From: Micrococcales bacterium 31B
GTDB taxonomy: Bacteria > Actinomycetota > Actinomycetes > Actinomycetales > Dermabacteraceae
Direction: 5' to 3'
Assembly: GCA_022803075.1 (NCBI GenBank)
Contig: JAFFTF010000002.1
Coordinates: 38,089-102,088, forward strand
Length of the DNA: 64,000 nucleotides
In this document: one piece after another, positions 7,919 to 17,909 of the stretch
How positions within the stretch are numbered: the stretch's first letter is position 1
Layout of the letters: each line of letters starts with the position of its first letter
Position numbers and translations under genes: made by a program
Notes under the pieces: generated by a model
Database searches by the model: none
What the model saw: only the letters and a program-made list of their open reading frames with translations
Told to the model about the DNA's origin: nothing

Positions 7919-9286
7919 ATGGCCACTTCCTCTCCACGTGCCAACCCCCGCGGCGCGCCGCACGAGCGCGGCGCCCCTCCCCCGGCACTCTCGCGACGCG
8001 CCCTCCTCACCGCTGCTGGCCTCACCGGCCTCGGTGCCAGCGTTGCCCTTACGGGCTGCGGCGCCACCGGAGCGTCCGGCGGACAATCAGTGCAGGTCTG
8101 GGACCTCTTCAGCGGCGCCGACGGCGCCAACATGGTCGCCATGCTCGAAAAGGCCGCCGTGCCCACCGGCTACCAGCTCGACCACGTCACCCTGGCCTGG
8201 GGCAGCCCGTACTACACCAAACTCGCAATGGCCTCGGCCGGCGGCCGCCCGCCCCAGACCGCGATCATGCACCTCAGTCGGCTGGGTGGATACGCCCCCG
8301 GCGGGCTGCTTGACCCGTGGGACCTCGACCTCCTCAGCGAGTTCGGCGTGAGCCATAGCGACTTCGCGCCGGCCCTGTGGGAACGCTGCCTCTTCGAGGG
8401 CCAGCTTTACGCGCTGCCGCTCGACACGCACCCGTTCATCCTCTTTTACAACACCGACCTCTGCGGCCAGGCCGGCCTGCTCGCGGACGACGGCACCCTC
8501 GCCCCCATAGACTCCCCCGACGCCATGATCGCCGCCCACAATGCCCTCGTGAAGGTGACGGGCGCAGACGGCGTCGCCTACGGCTTTCTCGGCGACGCCG
8601 CACAAGCGTGGCGGCTGTTTTGGGGCCTCTACGGCCAAACCGGTGCCACCTATACGTTTGCCGACAATCAGCGTGCGGAGTTCGACTCGGCCAAGGCTCT
8701 CGACGTGCTGGGTTTCATGCAAAACCTCGTGAGCCAACCGGGCGGCGCCAAATCCATGGATTACGGCAGCGCCCTCACCAGCTTCGGCAACGGCAAATCG
8801 GGCATTCTTTTCAGTGGTGAATGGGAGATGCCTGGAATCGTCAAACAGCTCGGCTCCGAAAAGCTCGACGCCGTGCCCATGCCCACCATGTTCGGCACGC
8901 CGGCCAACTACGCCGACTCCCACAGTTGGGTCCTGCCCCGGCAGGGAAATCGCGACGAAGGCCAAAAGCGCGCCACCTATCAGCTCATCTCCAATGTGCT
9001 GAAGGACGCGCTGACCTGGGCGCAAGCCGGCCACATACCCGCCTACCTGCCCGTGCAGAAGACTCCCGAGTATCAGGCGCTCCTACCCCAGGCCCACTAC
9101 GCCGCGGCCGGCGACATCGTCTACCTCGATCCGCAGAATTGGTTCGCGGGCGCGGGCTCGGATTTTCAGAATCAAATGTGCCAGCCCATGAACCAAATGA
9201 TGCGCGGCGAACAAGACGCGCAAACCACCCTCGACCAGATGACCGCTGCGCTCACCACGATGCTCAGCGTCCCGAACCCCGCGTAA
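7919..9286 (+). CDS. Carbohydrate ABC transporter substrate-binding lipoprotein
   Basis: This is a 455-residue family-1 solute-binding protein. The N-terminus has a twin-arginine-like signal (SRRALLTAAGLTGLGASVAL) ending in the lipobox LTGC with Cys 47, so it is an exported lipoprotein. The mature part has the usual features of extracellular sugar-binding proteins (QVWDLFSGADGANMV, FILFYNTDLC, GILFSGEWEMPGI). AAAGGCGG upstream of ATG 7919 supports the start. It delivers sugar to the two permeases that follow; the ATPase is not encoded here and is presumably a shared MsiK-type protein. A copy of the dispersed 12-mer (8067-8078) encodes the TGAS segment just after the lipid-bearing cysteine. 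Confidence 0.92.
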   Translation: MATSSPRANPRGAPHERGAPPPALSRRALLTAAGLTGLGASVALTGCGATGASGGQSVQVWDLFSGADGANMVAMLEKAAVPTGYQLDHVTLAWGSPYYTKLAMASAGGRPPQTAIMHLSRLGGYAPGGLLDPWDLDLLSEFGVSHSDFAPALWERCLFEGQLYALPLDTHPFILFYNTDLCGQAGLLADDGTLAPIDSPDAMIAAHNALVKVTGADGVAYGFLGDAAQAWRLFWGLYGQTGATYTFADNQRAEFDSAKALDVLGFMQNLVSQPGGAKSMDYGSALTSFGNGKSGILFSGEWEMPGIVKQLGSEKLDAVPMPTMFGTPANYADSHSWVLPRQGNRDEGQKRATYQLISNVLKDALTWAQAGHIPAYLPVQKTPEYQALLPQAHYAAAGDIVYLDPQNWFAGAGSDFQNQMCQPMNQMMRGEQDAQTTLDQMTAALTTMLSVPNPA

Positions 9287-9294
9287 GGACAGTC

Positions 9295-10160
9295 ATGACT
9301 ACACGACGCAACACCGTGTCTGGGTGGCTGTTCGCAGGGCCCTACACGATTCTCTTTCTCGCCTTCTTGATCTTCCCGATCTTCTACGGCATTTATCTGA
9401 GCCTCACCAATGCTTCGCTCTCGGGGCGCAACAACACGTGGGCCGGTTTTTCCAACTACACCGCGGCCTTCGCCGACCCCATGCTGTGGCAAGCGTTTGG
9501 CAACACGCTCTGGTTCACGGTCTTGACCGCGATCCCGCTGGTCGCCCTCTCGTTCGTGCTCGCGTTCCTCGTGTACTCCGGCATGGCTGGGCAGTGGCTC
9601 TGGCGGCTCTCGCTCTTCGCGCCGTACCTGCTGCCCGTCACGGCGGTCACGGGCCTGTGGGGTTGGATGATGCAACCGCAGTACGGACTATTCAATGGAG
9701 TGCTGGCTTGGTTCGGCATCGAGGGTCCCACGTGGCTGAGCGACGAAAAATGGGCGATGGTCTCGATCGTCTGGGTCACCGTCTGGTGGACCATCGGCTT
9801 CAATTTTCTGCTGTACCTCTCGGCGCTGCAGGGCATCCCCGAGCAACTTTTCGAGGCCGCCGCCATCGACGGCGCGGGCGCGTGGCGCCGCCTGTGGAGC
9901 ATCACTTTGCCCCAGATGCGACCCACCACCATGCTGATCGTGCTGCTGCAACTGCTGGCCTCGCTCAAGCTCTTCGAACAGAGCTACTTTCTCACCGGTG
10001 GCGGCCCCGCGTTCGCCACGAGATCCGTCGTGCAGTACATCTACGAGCAGGGCTTCACCGGTTACCGACTCGGCTACGCCGGTGCCATGTCGTACATCTT
10101 CTTCGCACTCGTGCTGGTCGTGTCACTGGCGCAGTTGGCCCTTACCCGAAAGCAGGCACG

Positions 10161-10164
<4 letters not shown>
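9295..10164 (+). CDS. Carbohydrate ABC transporter permease (MalF/UgpA type)
   Basis: This is a 289-residue permease with six predicted membrane segments, starting GWLFAGPYTILFLAFLIFPI. The EAA loop that contacts the ATPase is EAAAIDGAGAWRRLWSITLP. ATG 9295 lies 8 bp after the binding-protein stop with AAGGA upstream. It overlaps the next permease by 4 bp (ATGA), so both are translated from one message. Confidence 0.93.
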
Positions 10165-11096
<932 letters not shown>

Positions 11097-11121
11097 CCGC
11101 GTCGCTGCGTGTGTCCCGTGG

Positions 11122-11156
11122 ACGCCCGGGTGACGCTTCGACGCGCGCCCGGGCGT
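11122..11156 (+). terminator. Terminator hairpin after the ABC operon
   Basis: ACGCCCGGG (11122-11130) pairs perfectly with CCCGGGCGT (11148-11156). It lies 25 bp after the permease stop. No long U-tract follows. Confidence 0.55.
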
Positions 11157-11269
11157 TGCCGCGTCCATTCTGAAGGCAGCGAGTGAAAATCAGCAGACGC
11201 TTCGTTGCTGCGCCGCCTTCCCGCTCCACTCGCCCGGCGCGGCCTGCCAAGTGTCGTTTGAGGTCGATC

Positions 11270-12204
11270 ATGCCCAGTCAGCCCAGTTTTCACGGCCGCC
11301 CGCTACCCCGCCCCGAGGAGGAGTTGCAGGACCAGGGCCTCGCCTTCGACCTCGGCACCCTGCTAGACCGCCGCCGCATGCTGGCGCTCGGCGGCGTGGG
11401 CCTGGTGTCGGTGGGCCTCGCGGCCTGCACGGACGGCGCGGGGTCTGGGTCGGGCGGGGGCGGTGGCGGCGGCGCTGGCGGTGGTGCTGGCGGCGCTGGC
11501 GGCGGCGCTGGCGGCGCTGGCGGCGCTGGCGGTGGCGCTGGCGGCGAGAGTTCCGGCGAGATTCCCGAAGAGACCGACGGCCCGTACCCCGGAGACGGCT
11601 CCAACGGCCCGGACGCCCTGGAGACCGCTGGCATCATCCGCAACGACATCACGCGCAGCTTTGGCGAGGCGAGCGGCATCGCCGCCGGGGTGCCCATGTC
11701 CCTCGAACTCACGGTCACTGACCTGGCCAACGGCAGGGCGCTCTTTTGCGGGCTTGGCGGTTTACGTATGGCAGTGCGACATGCACGGCGAGTACTCGAT
11801 GTACACGGGTGCCGCAGAGAGCGAAAACTACCTGCGCGGGGTGCAGATCGCCGACGCTAACGGCGTCGTGCGGTTCACGAGCATATTCCCCGCCTGCTAC
11901 CCCGGCCGCTGGCCACACATTCACTTCGAGGTCTACCCCGACCAGGCCTCGATCACCGATCACGAGAGCGTCATCGCGACGAGCCAGGTTGCCCTGCCCG
12001 AGGCCACGTGCGACGCGGTGTACGCGACGGCCGGGTATGAGGAGTCGGTGCAGACCTTCAGCGAGGTCTCGCTCGAAGACGACAGCTTTTTTCGCGACGA
12101 CCTCGCCGCCCTGCAGATGGGCACAGCCACGGGTAGCGCCACCGAGGGTTACGCCGTGACGCTCCCGGTGGGTGTCGACATGCGCACCGCGCCCCCGGGG
12201 GTAG
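11270..12204 (+). pseudogene. Intradiol ring-cleavage dioxygenase-like lipoprotein, frameshifted
   Basis: The N-terminus (FHGRPLPRPEEELQDQGLAF), a Tat-like signal with two to three Arg (DRRRMLALGGVGLVSVGLAA) and a lipobox LAAC match the intact paralogue at 12473. A long Gly/Ala tract replaces the paralogue's Ser/Thr-rich linker. At 11744-11747 a T4 run carries one base too many: removing it joins ALFAGLAVYVW to the downstream frame that encodes EYSMYTG, FPACYPGRWPHIHFEVYPDQ and so on. The two Tyr and two His iron ligands (Y, then Y-x-x-x-W-x-H-x-H) are still encoded after the shift. The C-terminal end has also lost its stop and runs on toward the next gene; the end given is approximate. It could be a sequencing error, a contingency site or a dying copy. 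Confidence 0.78.
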
Positions 12205-12472
12205 GCAGAGCACGTTGCCGCGGGTGGCCGCGTGGTTGCCGCCGGGTTGGTCGTGTGGGGTGGTCGTGTGGGGTGGTCGGACGCCCGGGTGAATCGATTC
12301 AGGGCTCTCACAAGTTCGCGGCCAACGCCCAGGCAACGCCCAAGCGCACCCCAGTCTCAGGTCGATATCGCTCCCTAGTGTTCAAAGGGTCAGAGCATCG
12401 CGCCGCACCTGTGGCGCGGAACGCCCGAACCAGTCTTCGGGCCGCAACGAACACCACCACTTGGAGACCCCC

Positions 12473-13501
12473 ATGTTTCGCAAACCAACCTACAAAGGCC
12501 GCCCCCTGCCCCGCCCCGACGAAGACATCGAAGACCAGGGCCTCGCTTTCGACGTCGGCACCCTCTACGCCCGTCGCGGCGTGCTTTCCCTCGGCGGCAT
12601 CGGCCTCCTCGGCCTCGGCCTCGCGGCCTGCTCCACCGACTCGACCACGGCCGCGACCGGCACGACCTCGACCAGTGGCTCTGCCAGCGCGACCGGCACG
12701 GCCAGCGCCAGCACCGGAGCGTCCGAAACGGCGGCCGAAAGCACCGCGACTGGTGAAATACCCGACGAGACGGCCGGCCCCTACCCGGGAGACGGCTCGA
12801 ACGGGCCGGACGCGCTGACCGCCTCGGGCATCGTGCGCTCCGACATCACGTCGAGTTTCGGCGACGCGAGCGGCACCGCCGAGGGCGTTCCCATGACCCT
12901 GACGCTCAACATCAAGGACATGCTGAACGACAACGCGGCGTTCGTGGGCGTAGCCGTATACGTGTGGCACTGCGACCGTAACGGCGACTACTCGATGTAC
13001 ACGGGCGACGCCGAGGGTGAGAACTACCTGCGCGGCGTGCAGATCGCCGACGAGAACGGATTGGTGACGTACACCAGCATCTTCCCCGCGTGCTATTCGG
13101 GCCGGTGGCCGCACATTCACTTCGAGGTGTACCCCGACCAGGCCTCGATCACCGACTCCGCCAACGCCATCGCGACCAGCCAGGTGGCGCTGCCGCAAGA
13201 CGTCTGCGAGGCCGTCTATGAGACGACCGGATACGAGGCGTCGGTGCAAAACCTCGCAGGAGTGTCGCTCGACAGCGACAACGTGTTCGGAGACGACGGC
13301 GGCAAGAGCCAACTCGCGACCGTGACCGGCAGCGTCGCAAACGGGTACGCCGTCTCGCTGGATGTTCCCATCGACACCAGCACCGAGCCCACGGGCGGTT
13401 CGATGGCGGGCGGGGCGGGCGCTCCCCCGGCGGGTGGCCCGGGCGGCACGCCCCCCGGCGCGTCGGGCTCGGCGTCGGGTAGCACGAGCAGCGGCTCGTA
13501 G
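12473..13501 (+). CDS. Secreted intradiol ring-cleavage dioxygenase-like lipoprotein
   Basis: This is a 342-residue exported protein. An N-terminal leader (RGRPLPRPDEDIEDQ-like) precedes a hydrophobic segment (GVLSLGGIGLLGLGLAACS) with lipobox LAAC. A Ser/Thr/Ala linker follows, then the dioxygenase C-terminal-type beta-sandwich. Candidate iron ligands are the Tyr in GDYSMYTGD, the Tyr in FPACYSGRWPHIHFEV and the two His in the same motif. A Gly/Pro/Ser-rich tail closes the protein. ATG 12473 has GGAG six bases upstream; a TTG at 12461 would overlap that site. It is the intact member of a tandem pair. The family acts on catechols, but the substrate of exported members is generally unknown. 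Confidence 0.82.
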   Translation: MFRKPTYKGRPLPRPDEDIEDQGLAFDVGTLYARRGVLSLGGIGLLGLGLAACSTDSTTAATGTTSTSGSASATGTASASTGASETAAESTATGEIPDETAGPYPGDGSNGPDALTASGIVRSDITSSFGDASGTAEGVPMTLTLNIKDMLNDNAAFVGVAVYVWHCDRNGDYSMYTGDAEGENYLRGVQIADENGLVTYTSIFPACYSGRWPHIHFEVYPDQASITDSANAIATSQVALPQDVCEAVYETTGYEASVQNLAGVSLDSDNVFGDDGGKSQLATVTGSVANGYAVSLDVPIDTSTEPTGGSMAGGAGAPPAGGPGGTPPGASGSASGSTSSGS

Positions 13502-13542
13502 CGGCGGCTCGTAGCGGCTGCGACTAGCAGCTTGATTCGATG

Positions 13543-13581
13543 ACTGCCCGGGCGGGGTGCTTGACCTCCGGCCCGGGCAGT
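13543..13581. terminator. Bidirectional terminator between convergent genes
   Basis: ACTGCCCGGGC (13543-13553) pairs with GCCCGGGCAGT (13571-13581), an 11-bp perfect stem followed on the plus strand by TATTCTTGT. It separates the dioxygenase gene from the converging thiamine-precursor uptake operon. Confidence 0.75.
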
Positions 13582-13618
13582 TATTCTTGTCCCGCCGCTC
13601 GGGCAGTCCGGCCGACGC

Positions 13619-14377
13619 TCACGAGACCGCGCCCGCCCAGCCCAGCGCGACGAGTGCCAGGGCACCCAGCGCGGCCACCAGGGCGTCCGCACGCGTGAAT
13701 CGCGACGGCACGAGTTCGGTGCGCGGGCCCGCCCCGAGGCCGCGCGATTCGAGGGCCAGGGCGATGCGCTCCGAGTCGCGGATCGCATGCGTGAGCAGCG
13801 CAAACGCGCATGCAGCGAAGCCCCGAACGCCGAGCCGGGGGTCCCCCGCGGGCAGCCGCTGCCAGCGCGCGCGGCGCACCTGCACCCAGCGCTCGGGGAG
13901 CAGCAGCAGCGCTCGATGCCCCGCGAGCAGCGCGAACGCGTAACGCGGGCTGAGCCGAGCGTGCCGCATGAGGCTCGACAAGAGGGCGCGCGGCGGCGTG
14001 CTCGCGAGAAACGCGAGCGTGAATGCGCCGAGCGCTGCGCCGCGCAGGGCGAAGGCGAGGCCCACGAGGGCGCCGTCGCGGGTGAACTCGATCGAGCCGA
14101 GATGACACAGGGCCTCGTCGCCGCGAGTCGTCGCGTTGACCACCACCAGCCCCAGCCCGAACGTCGCGAAAGGCAGCATGAAGAGGCCGAGCGCTCGCGG
14201 CCCGACGCGGGCACCGAGCACCGCGGCGGCGAGGCCCGCCGCCGCGAGCAGCGCGCAGAGCTTCGGGTTGGCGAGCGTGAACGTCGAGAGGCCCAGGCCC
14301 AGCAGCAGGGCGGCCTTGACCGTGGGGTTAAGGCGCGAGAGTACCGAAGCGGCGTTGTTGGGGTCGAGGCGGTTCAC
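13619..14377 (-). CDS. ykoC: ECF transporter T component (EcfT/CbiQ family), YkoC-like
   Basis: This is a 252-residue membrane protein with several hydrophobic segments (TVKAALLLGLGLSTFTLANP, GPRALGLFMLPFATFGLGLV). The two Ala-Arg-containing coupling motifs of EcfT are represented by SLMRHARLSPRYAF and ALESRGLGAGPRTEL. GTG 14377 overlaps the ATPase stop by 4 bp (GTGA). As the last gene of a TPP-riboswitch operon it is the scaffold that couples the S component to the ATPase for uptake of a thiamine precursor. Confidence 0.87.
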   Translation of the reverse strand: MNRLDPNNAASVLSRLNPTVKAALLLGLGLSTFTLANPKLCALLAAAGLAAAVLGARVGPRALGLFMLPFATFGLGLVVVNATTRGDEALCHLGSIEFTRDGALVGLAFALRGAALGAFTLAFLASTPPRALLSSLMRHARLSPRYAFALLAGHRALLLLPERWVQVRRARWQRLPAGDPRLGVRGFAACAFALLTHAIRDSERIALALESRGLGAGPRTELVPSRFTRADALVAALGALALVALGWAGAVS

Positions 14378-16284
14378 GCGGGGCTGCCCGTCGGGTGCGC
14401 GGGGCCGGGTGTCGGGTGCGCGGGGCCGGGTGTCGCGTGCGTGTCGACGGCGTACGACGCGAGGGCACGCAAAGCCGAATCTCTGCCGCGCACAAATCGA
14501 CCCAGCGCGTCGACGTTGCGGCACGTTCGCGCCGCGCTCTCGAGGTGTTGGGGCAGCGTCATACCCGCGGCGGCGACCAGTTGCGGATCGCGAGCGAACT
14601 CGCGGGGATCGCAGTCGGCACGCAGCCGAGTCGTGCCCCATTCATCGCGGGCGAGCACCAGCACGCGGTCGGCGTAGCCCAGCACCGCGCGCGCATCGTG
14701 CGTCGCGAACACGACGCCGCGACCCGCGCGCGACTCGCCGCGCAGGGTGCGTAACACGTCGACCGCGGCGGCGCGGTCGAGGCCAAACGTCGGTTCGTCG
14801 GCCAACAAGAACTCGCGGCCCACCTGCAGCATTGCCGCGAGGCTCAGCCGACGCTGCTCCCCGCCCGAGAGGCTGTGCGGGTGGCGAGCGGCGAGCCCTG
14901 CGAGACCGAATAGGTCGAGAAATGCCCGCGCGCGCTGTCGCGACGCCTCGGTGTCGGTGCCGCTCAACATCTCGCCGAGCACGCTGTGCGCCACGAATTG
15001 CAGTTCGGGATGCTGGAACACGAGCCCCGCGCGCGGACCCCTGACCTGGCCCGATGCGGGCTCGGCAAGGCCGGCGAGGCAGGCCAGCAGCGTGGATTTG
15101 CCCGTGCCGTTCGCCCCCACGAGCGCGACACACACGCCCGCGTGCACGGAAAAACTCAGGTCAGACGCGAGCGTGCCCCCGTTCCCGGGCCTCCCCCGTC
15201 CCCCGCCAGGTTCGAGCCCGAGTCGCTCCGCGACGAGTCGTGGCGGAGTATGCTCGCCACCCGCCGCGAGCACTCCCTGTCGCGAGCGGGCGGCGCCCTC
15301 ACCGCGAGTCGTCGGGTAGTCCCCTGAAGCGCGGTCCGTCAACCCGGTCGACGCGACGATAGCCTGCGGAGGGTCGGCGGCACCCCCGCGACGATTCGTC
15401 GCGTCGTCCACCGCGACATTATCCGGCTGAGCGCCCGCCAGCGCCCGCTCCTCCCACTCGCCTGGCAACCAACAGCCGAGGGCCGCGAGCCGGGCCACCT
15501 GGGCGTCCGAAAAGTCGGCCGCCAGGCCGTCGAGCACGACTTGCCCGGTGGAGTCGAGGGCGATCCAGCGCGCGGGCAGGGAGTCGAGGCCGCCGCGCTC
15601 CACCCATTCATCGAGCCGATGCTCGACCAGCACGCCCGCCACCCCCGCCGCCCGCGCCGCCGCCAGGACCGCCTGCACGTGCTCGATGCCCTCGCCGTCG
15701 AGCATTGCCGACGGCTCGTCGACGAGCAGCACCGGAGCGCGCGGGGCCAGCGCCGCCGCGACGGCGATTCGTTGCAGTTCACCACCCGAGAGCGTGGCCG
15801 TGTCGCGCGCCGCGAGGTGAGCCGCCCCCACCTCGCGCAGCACCTCGCCGATGCGGTCCGCCAGCGCCGGCCGCGGCCACGCGAGGTTTTCGAGGGGGAA
15901 CGCCACCTCCTCGGTCACCTGGCCGAGGCAAATGCCGGTGGCTGGGTCCTGCGCCACGAAGCCGCGGTGCGCGGCCGCCGCAGCGAGCGGCGCGTCGCCC
16001 ACGAGTGCGCTGCCGTGCCACACCTCTCCGCCCGCATCGGCGTCGAGCGCGTGGGGTATCGCGCCCTGCAGGAGGCGCAGCAGCGTGGACTTGCCACAGC
16101 CCGAAGGCCCCAGCACCAGCGCCCATTCGCCGGGGGTGAGGTCGAGATCGAGGGGGCCGACGCGGTGTCGCTCCCCCGCCGTTTCGCCCGCCGACCCGTG
16201 CTCAACCTCGTGCTCAACCTCGTGGGCCGCCCACGCACCGCGCGCCGAGAGCACGGGACGTACCCGCGAACCCGCAGCGATCAC
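14374..16284 (-). CDS. ykoD: ECF transporter duplicated ATPase, YkoD-like
   Basis: This is a 636-residue protein with two ABC ATPase domains in tandem. Domain 1 has Walker A GPSGCGKST, signature LSGGELQR and Walker B VLLVDEPSAMLD. Domain 2 has GANGTGKST, LSGGEQRR and FLLADEPTFGLD, with the switch His in FATHDARAV. A long low-complexity linker, about residues 290-390, separates them. I chose GTG 16284, which overlaps the ykoE stop by 4 bp; the open frame extends upstream only by running across ykoE. It powers uptake through YkoE/YkoC. Confidence 0.9.
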   Translation of the reverse strand: MIAAGSRVRPVLSARGAWAAHEVEHEVEHGSAGETAGERHRVGPLDLDLTPGEWALVLGPSGCGKSTLLRLLQGAIPHALDADAGGEVWHGSALVGDAPLAAAAAHRGFVAQDPATGICLGQVTEEVAFPLENLAWPRPALADRIGEVLREVGAAHLAARDTATLSGGELQRIAVAAALAPRAPVLLVDEPSAMLDGEGIEHVQAVLAAARAAGVAGVLVEHRLDEWVERGGLDSLPARWIALDSTGQVVLDGLAADFSDAQVARLAALGCWLPGEWEERALAGAQPDNVAVDDATNRRGGAADPPQAIVASTGLTDRASGDYPTTRGEGAARSRQGVLAAGGEHTPPRLVAERLGLEPGGGRGRPGNGGTLASDLSFSVHAGVCVALVGANGTGKSTLLACLAGLAEPASGQVRGPRAGLVFQHPELQFVAHSVLGEMLSGTDTEASRQRARAFLDLFGLAGLAARHPHSLSGGEQRRLSLAAMLQVGREFLLADEPTFGLDRAAAVDVLRTLRGESRAGRGVVFATHDARAVLGYADRVLVLARDEWGTTRLRADCDPREFARDPQLVAAAGMTLPQHLESAARTCRNVDALGRFVRGRDSALRALASYAVDTHATPGPAHPTPGPAHPTGSPA

Positions 16285-16979
16285 GTCGCACCCCCGCGCC
16301 GGGCGGCGCGCCCGATGGCGAAGCCTCGCAGCACGCCAGTCGGCAGCAGCGCATTCACGATGACCTTTGCGAGCACACCGCCCAGCAGGGCCCCCGATAG
16401 CACCTGCACCGCGAGCCGCAGCCACACGATGTCTTGGGCAAACCAGTCGAAGCGCAGCGCACCCAGACCGAACGCGAGCAGCGCCCCGAGCGCGCCCGAG
16501 GCCGCGTACACGCCCCAGCCGAAGCGCCGATAACGCGTCAGTGTGAACGCGAGTTCGCTGCCGACGCCCTGCACCAGAGCCGAGACCAGCAACACGGGCC
16601 CCACCGGCGACCCGAGAAACACGACCTCCACCACCGAGGCGATCACCTCCGCGACGATGCCGGTGCCGGGCCGCCGCGTGATCGCAAGCGTCAGCGGAGC
16701 CACCAGCAGCCACCCGCCGAACAGCACGTGCTGCGAGAGGTCCCCCGCGGGGCCCATCGCGACCTGCAGGAGACTCCACGCCTGCACGAGCGCCCAGTAC
16801 AGAAACCCGAACACGACGCCGAGCATCACCATCAGCGTGATGTCACGGAGGGCCAGGCCTTGCGCGCCCCGCCCCGTCGCCGCGTTGGCCCCGTTGGCAC
16901 GAGTCGCTCCTTTGGCACCTGACGTACCGGACGCCCCCGTGGCCCCGTTGGCCCTCTCATCATGCGGTGCCCGGTTCAC
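16281..16979 (-). CDS. ykoE: ECF transporter S component, YkoE-like (HMP/thiamine)
   Basis: This is a 232-residue protein. An Ala/Gly/Asn/Thr-rich N-terminal tail of about 40 residues precedes about six membrane segments starting LRDITLMVMLGVVFGFLYWA. Position in a ykoF-E-D-C operon under a TPP riboswitch identifies it as the substrate-binding S component for hydroxymethylpyrimidine or thiamine. GTG 16979 overlaps the ykoF stop (GTGA). The repetitive NGATGASGTSGAKG-like tail is unusual for an S component and may be disordered. Confidence 0.87.
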   Translation of the reverse strand: MNRAPHDERANGATGASGTSGAKGATRANGANAATGRGAQGLALRDITLMVMLGVVFGFLYWALVQAWSLLQVAMGPAGDLSQHVLFGGWLLVAPLTLAITRRPGTGIVAEVIASVVEVVFLGSPVGPVLLVSALVQGVGSELAFTLTRYRRFGWGVYAASGALGALLAFGLGALRFDWFAQDIVWLRLAVQVLSGALLGGVLAKVIVNALLPTGVLRGFAIGRAARRGGAT

Positions 16980-17692
16980 GCGACCACCCCGCCAACGACC
17001 GACGGTGCAGAACCTGCCGACCCGGCCACCGGAGCGTCCGACCCGCTGCGCGTCGCCTGGCTGGGACTGTTGATCGAGAGCGTCGCGTGCGTGGTCACGT
17101 GTTGCACGCTGCGGCCAACCATCGCCCACCCCGAGAAGACGGTGTGCAGCACGGCGCCGAGATCGCCGACGAGGCGGGTCGCGAAGTGCTCCGACGCGAC
17201 GAAGGTGCCGTTGCTGCGCGCGAGGTCGATGGCGGCGTAGATGTCGCGCATGTGATCGGGCTCGACCCCGGCCGTGACGGCGTCGGCGAGGGGGTACAGG
17301 GACCAGTCGGCGGTCACGAAGTGGCCCGCGTGCCGGGGCTCGACGGCCTGTGCGACCCGCGGGGTCGTGACGCTGCAGCCTAGTTCTCCCGGGCAGCCGC
17401 GCGATAGGTGAATGCTGAGGGTTGCGTGACGACCCGTCGCGGCGAGGGCGAGCGCGAAGTCGGTGACGTACGCGTACAGGTCGCACTCGCTGCCGCCGAG
17501 GTAGGTGCTCACGTCGGTGGTTTGGCGCGTGAGCCCGCGGCTCGGGGTTTGGGCGAGCGCGCCGAGTATGACGTCGGCGTAGTCGTCGCACATGACGGCC
17601 GCCGTGATACGCGCGCCGACGCCGAAGGCGAGGGCAGCGGCGCTGTCGCTCGCGGCGGCAGCCTGGGGTGATGTGGTGTCTAGGGTGGTCAT
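16976..17692 (-). CDS. ykoF: YkoF-family thiamine/hydroxymethylpyrimidine-binding protein
   Basis: This is a 238-residue protein with two ferredoxin-like halves: GVGARITAAVMCDDYADVIL at residues 24-43 and HFVTADWSLYPLADAV in the second half. It matches the YkoF fold that binds the pyrimidine moiety of thiamine. It is probably cytoplasmic and hands the imported precursor on. ATG 17692 has GAGGAGG five bases upstream and lies just after the riboswitch. The C-terminal tail (about 30 residues, rich in Ser/Ala/Gly/Val) carries a copy of the dispersed 12-mer. Confidence 0.86.
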   Translation of the reverse strand: MTTLDTTSPQAAAASDSAAALAFGVGARITAAVMCDDYADVILGALAQTPSRGLTRQTTDVSTYLGGSECDLYAYVTDFALALAATGRHATLSIHLSRGCPGELGCSVTTPRVAQAVEPRHAGHFVTADWSLYPLADAVTAGVEPDHMRDIYAAIDLARSNGTFVASEHFATRLVGDLGAVLHTVFSGWAMVGRSVQHVTTHATLSINSPSQATRSGSDAPVAGSAGSAPSVVGGVVA

Positions 17693-17711
17693 GAAGCCTC
17701 CTCGTGTCGAT

Positions 17712-17832
17712 GCACGGGAGGGGTGACGCTGATTGCGCCAACCACTGCTGCTACCTCCGCTGGAATTACCCAGATCAGGTTCAACGGTCGAAACTTGAGT
17801 TTCCTCTCAGCCCGAACTACGGGCTCCCGTGC
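17712..17832 (-). promoter_or_regulatory. TPP (THI-box) riboswitch
   Basis: The minus strand contains the hallmark aptamer elements in order: GGGAGCCCG, CTGAGAGG, then TTGAACCTGATCTGGGTAAT and CCAGCGGAGG. A 9-bp perfect stem, GCACGGGAG (17832-17824) with CTCCCGTGC (17720-17712), closes the whole element. A TAGGGT -10-like box (17845-17840) places the transcript start near 17833. The ykoF ribosome site GAGGAGG follows 7 bases after the closing stem, so thiamine pyrophosphate probably blocks translation or elongation of ykoFEDC. Confidence 0.95.
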
Positions 17833-17909
17833 AGTCAAAACCCTACACGAGCCGCGCGAGCTCGGGGAGGCGCGGGCTCGAGACGCGGGCCACGCCTACA
17901 ATGCGAGTC

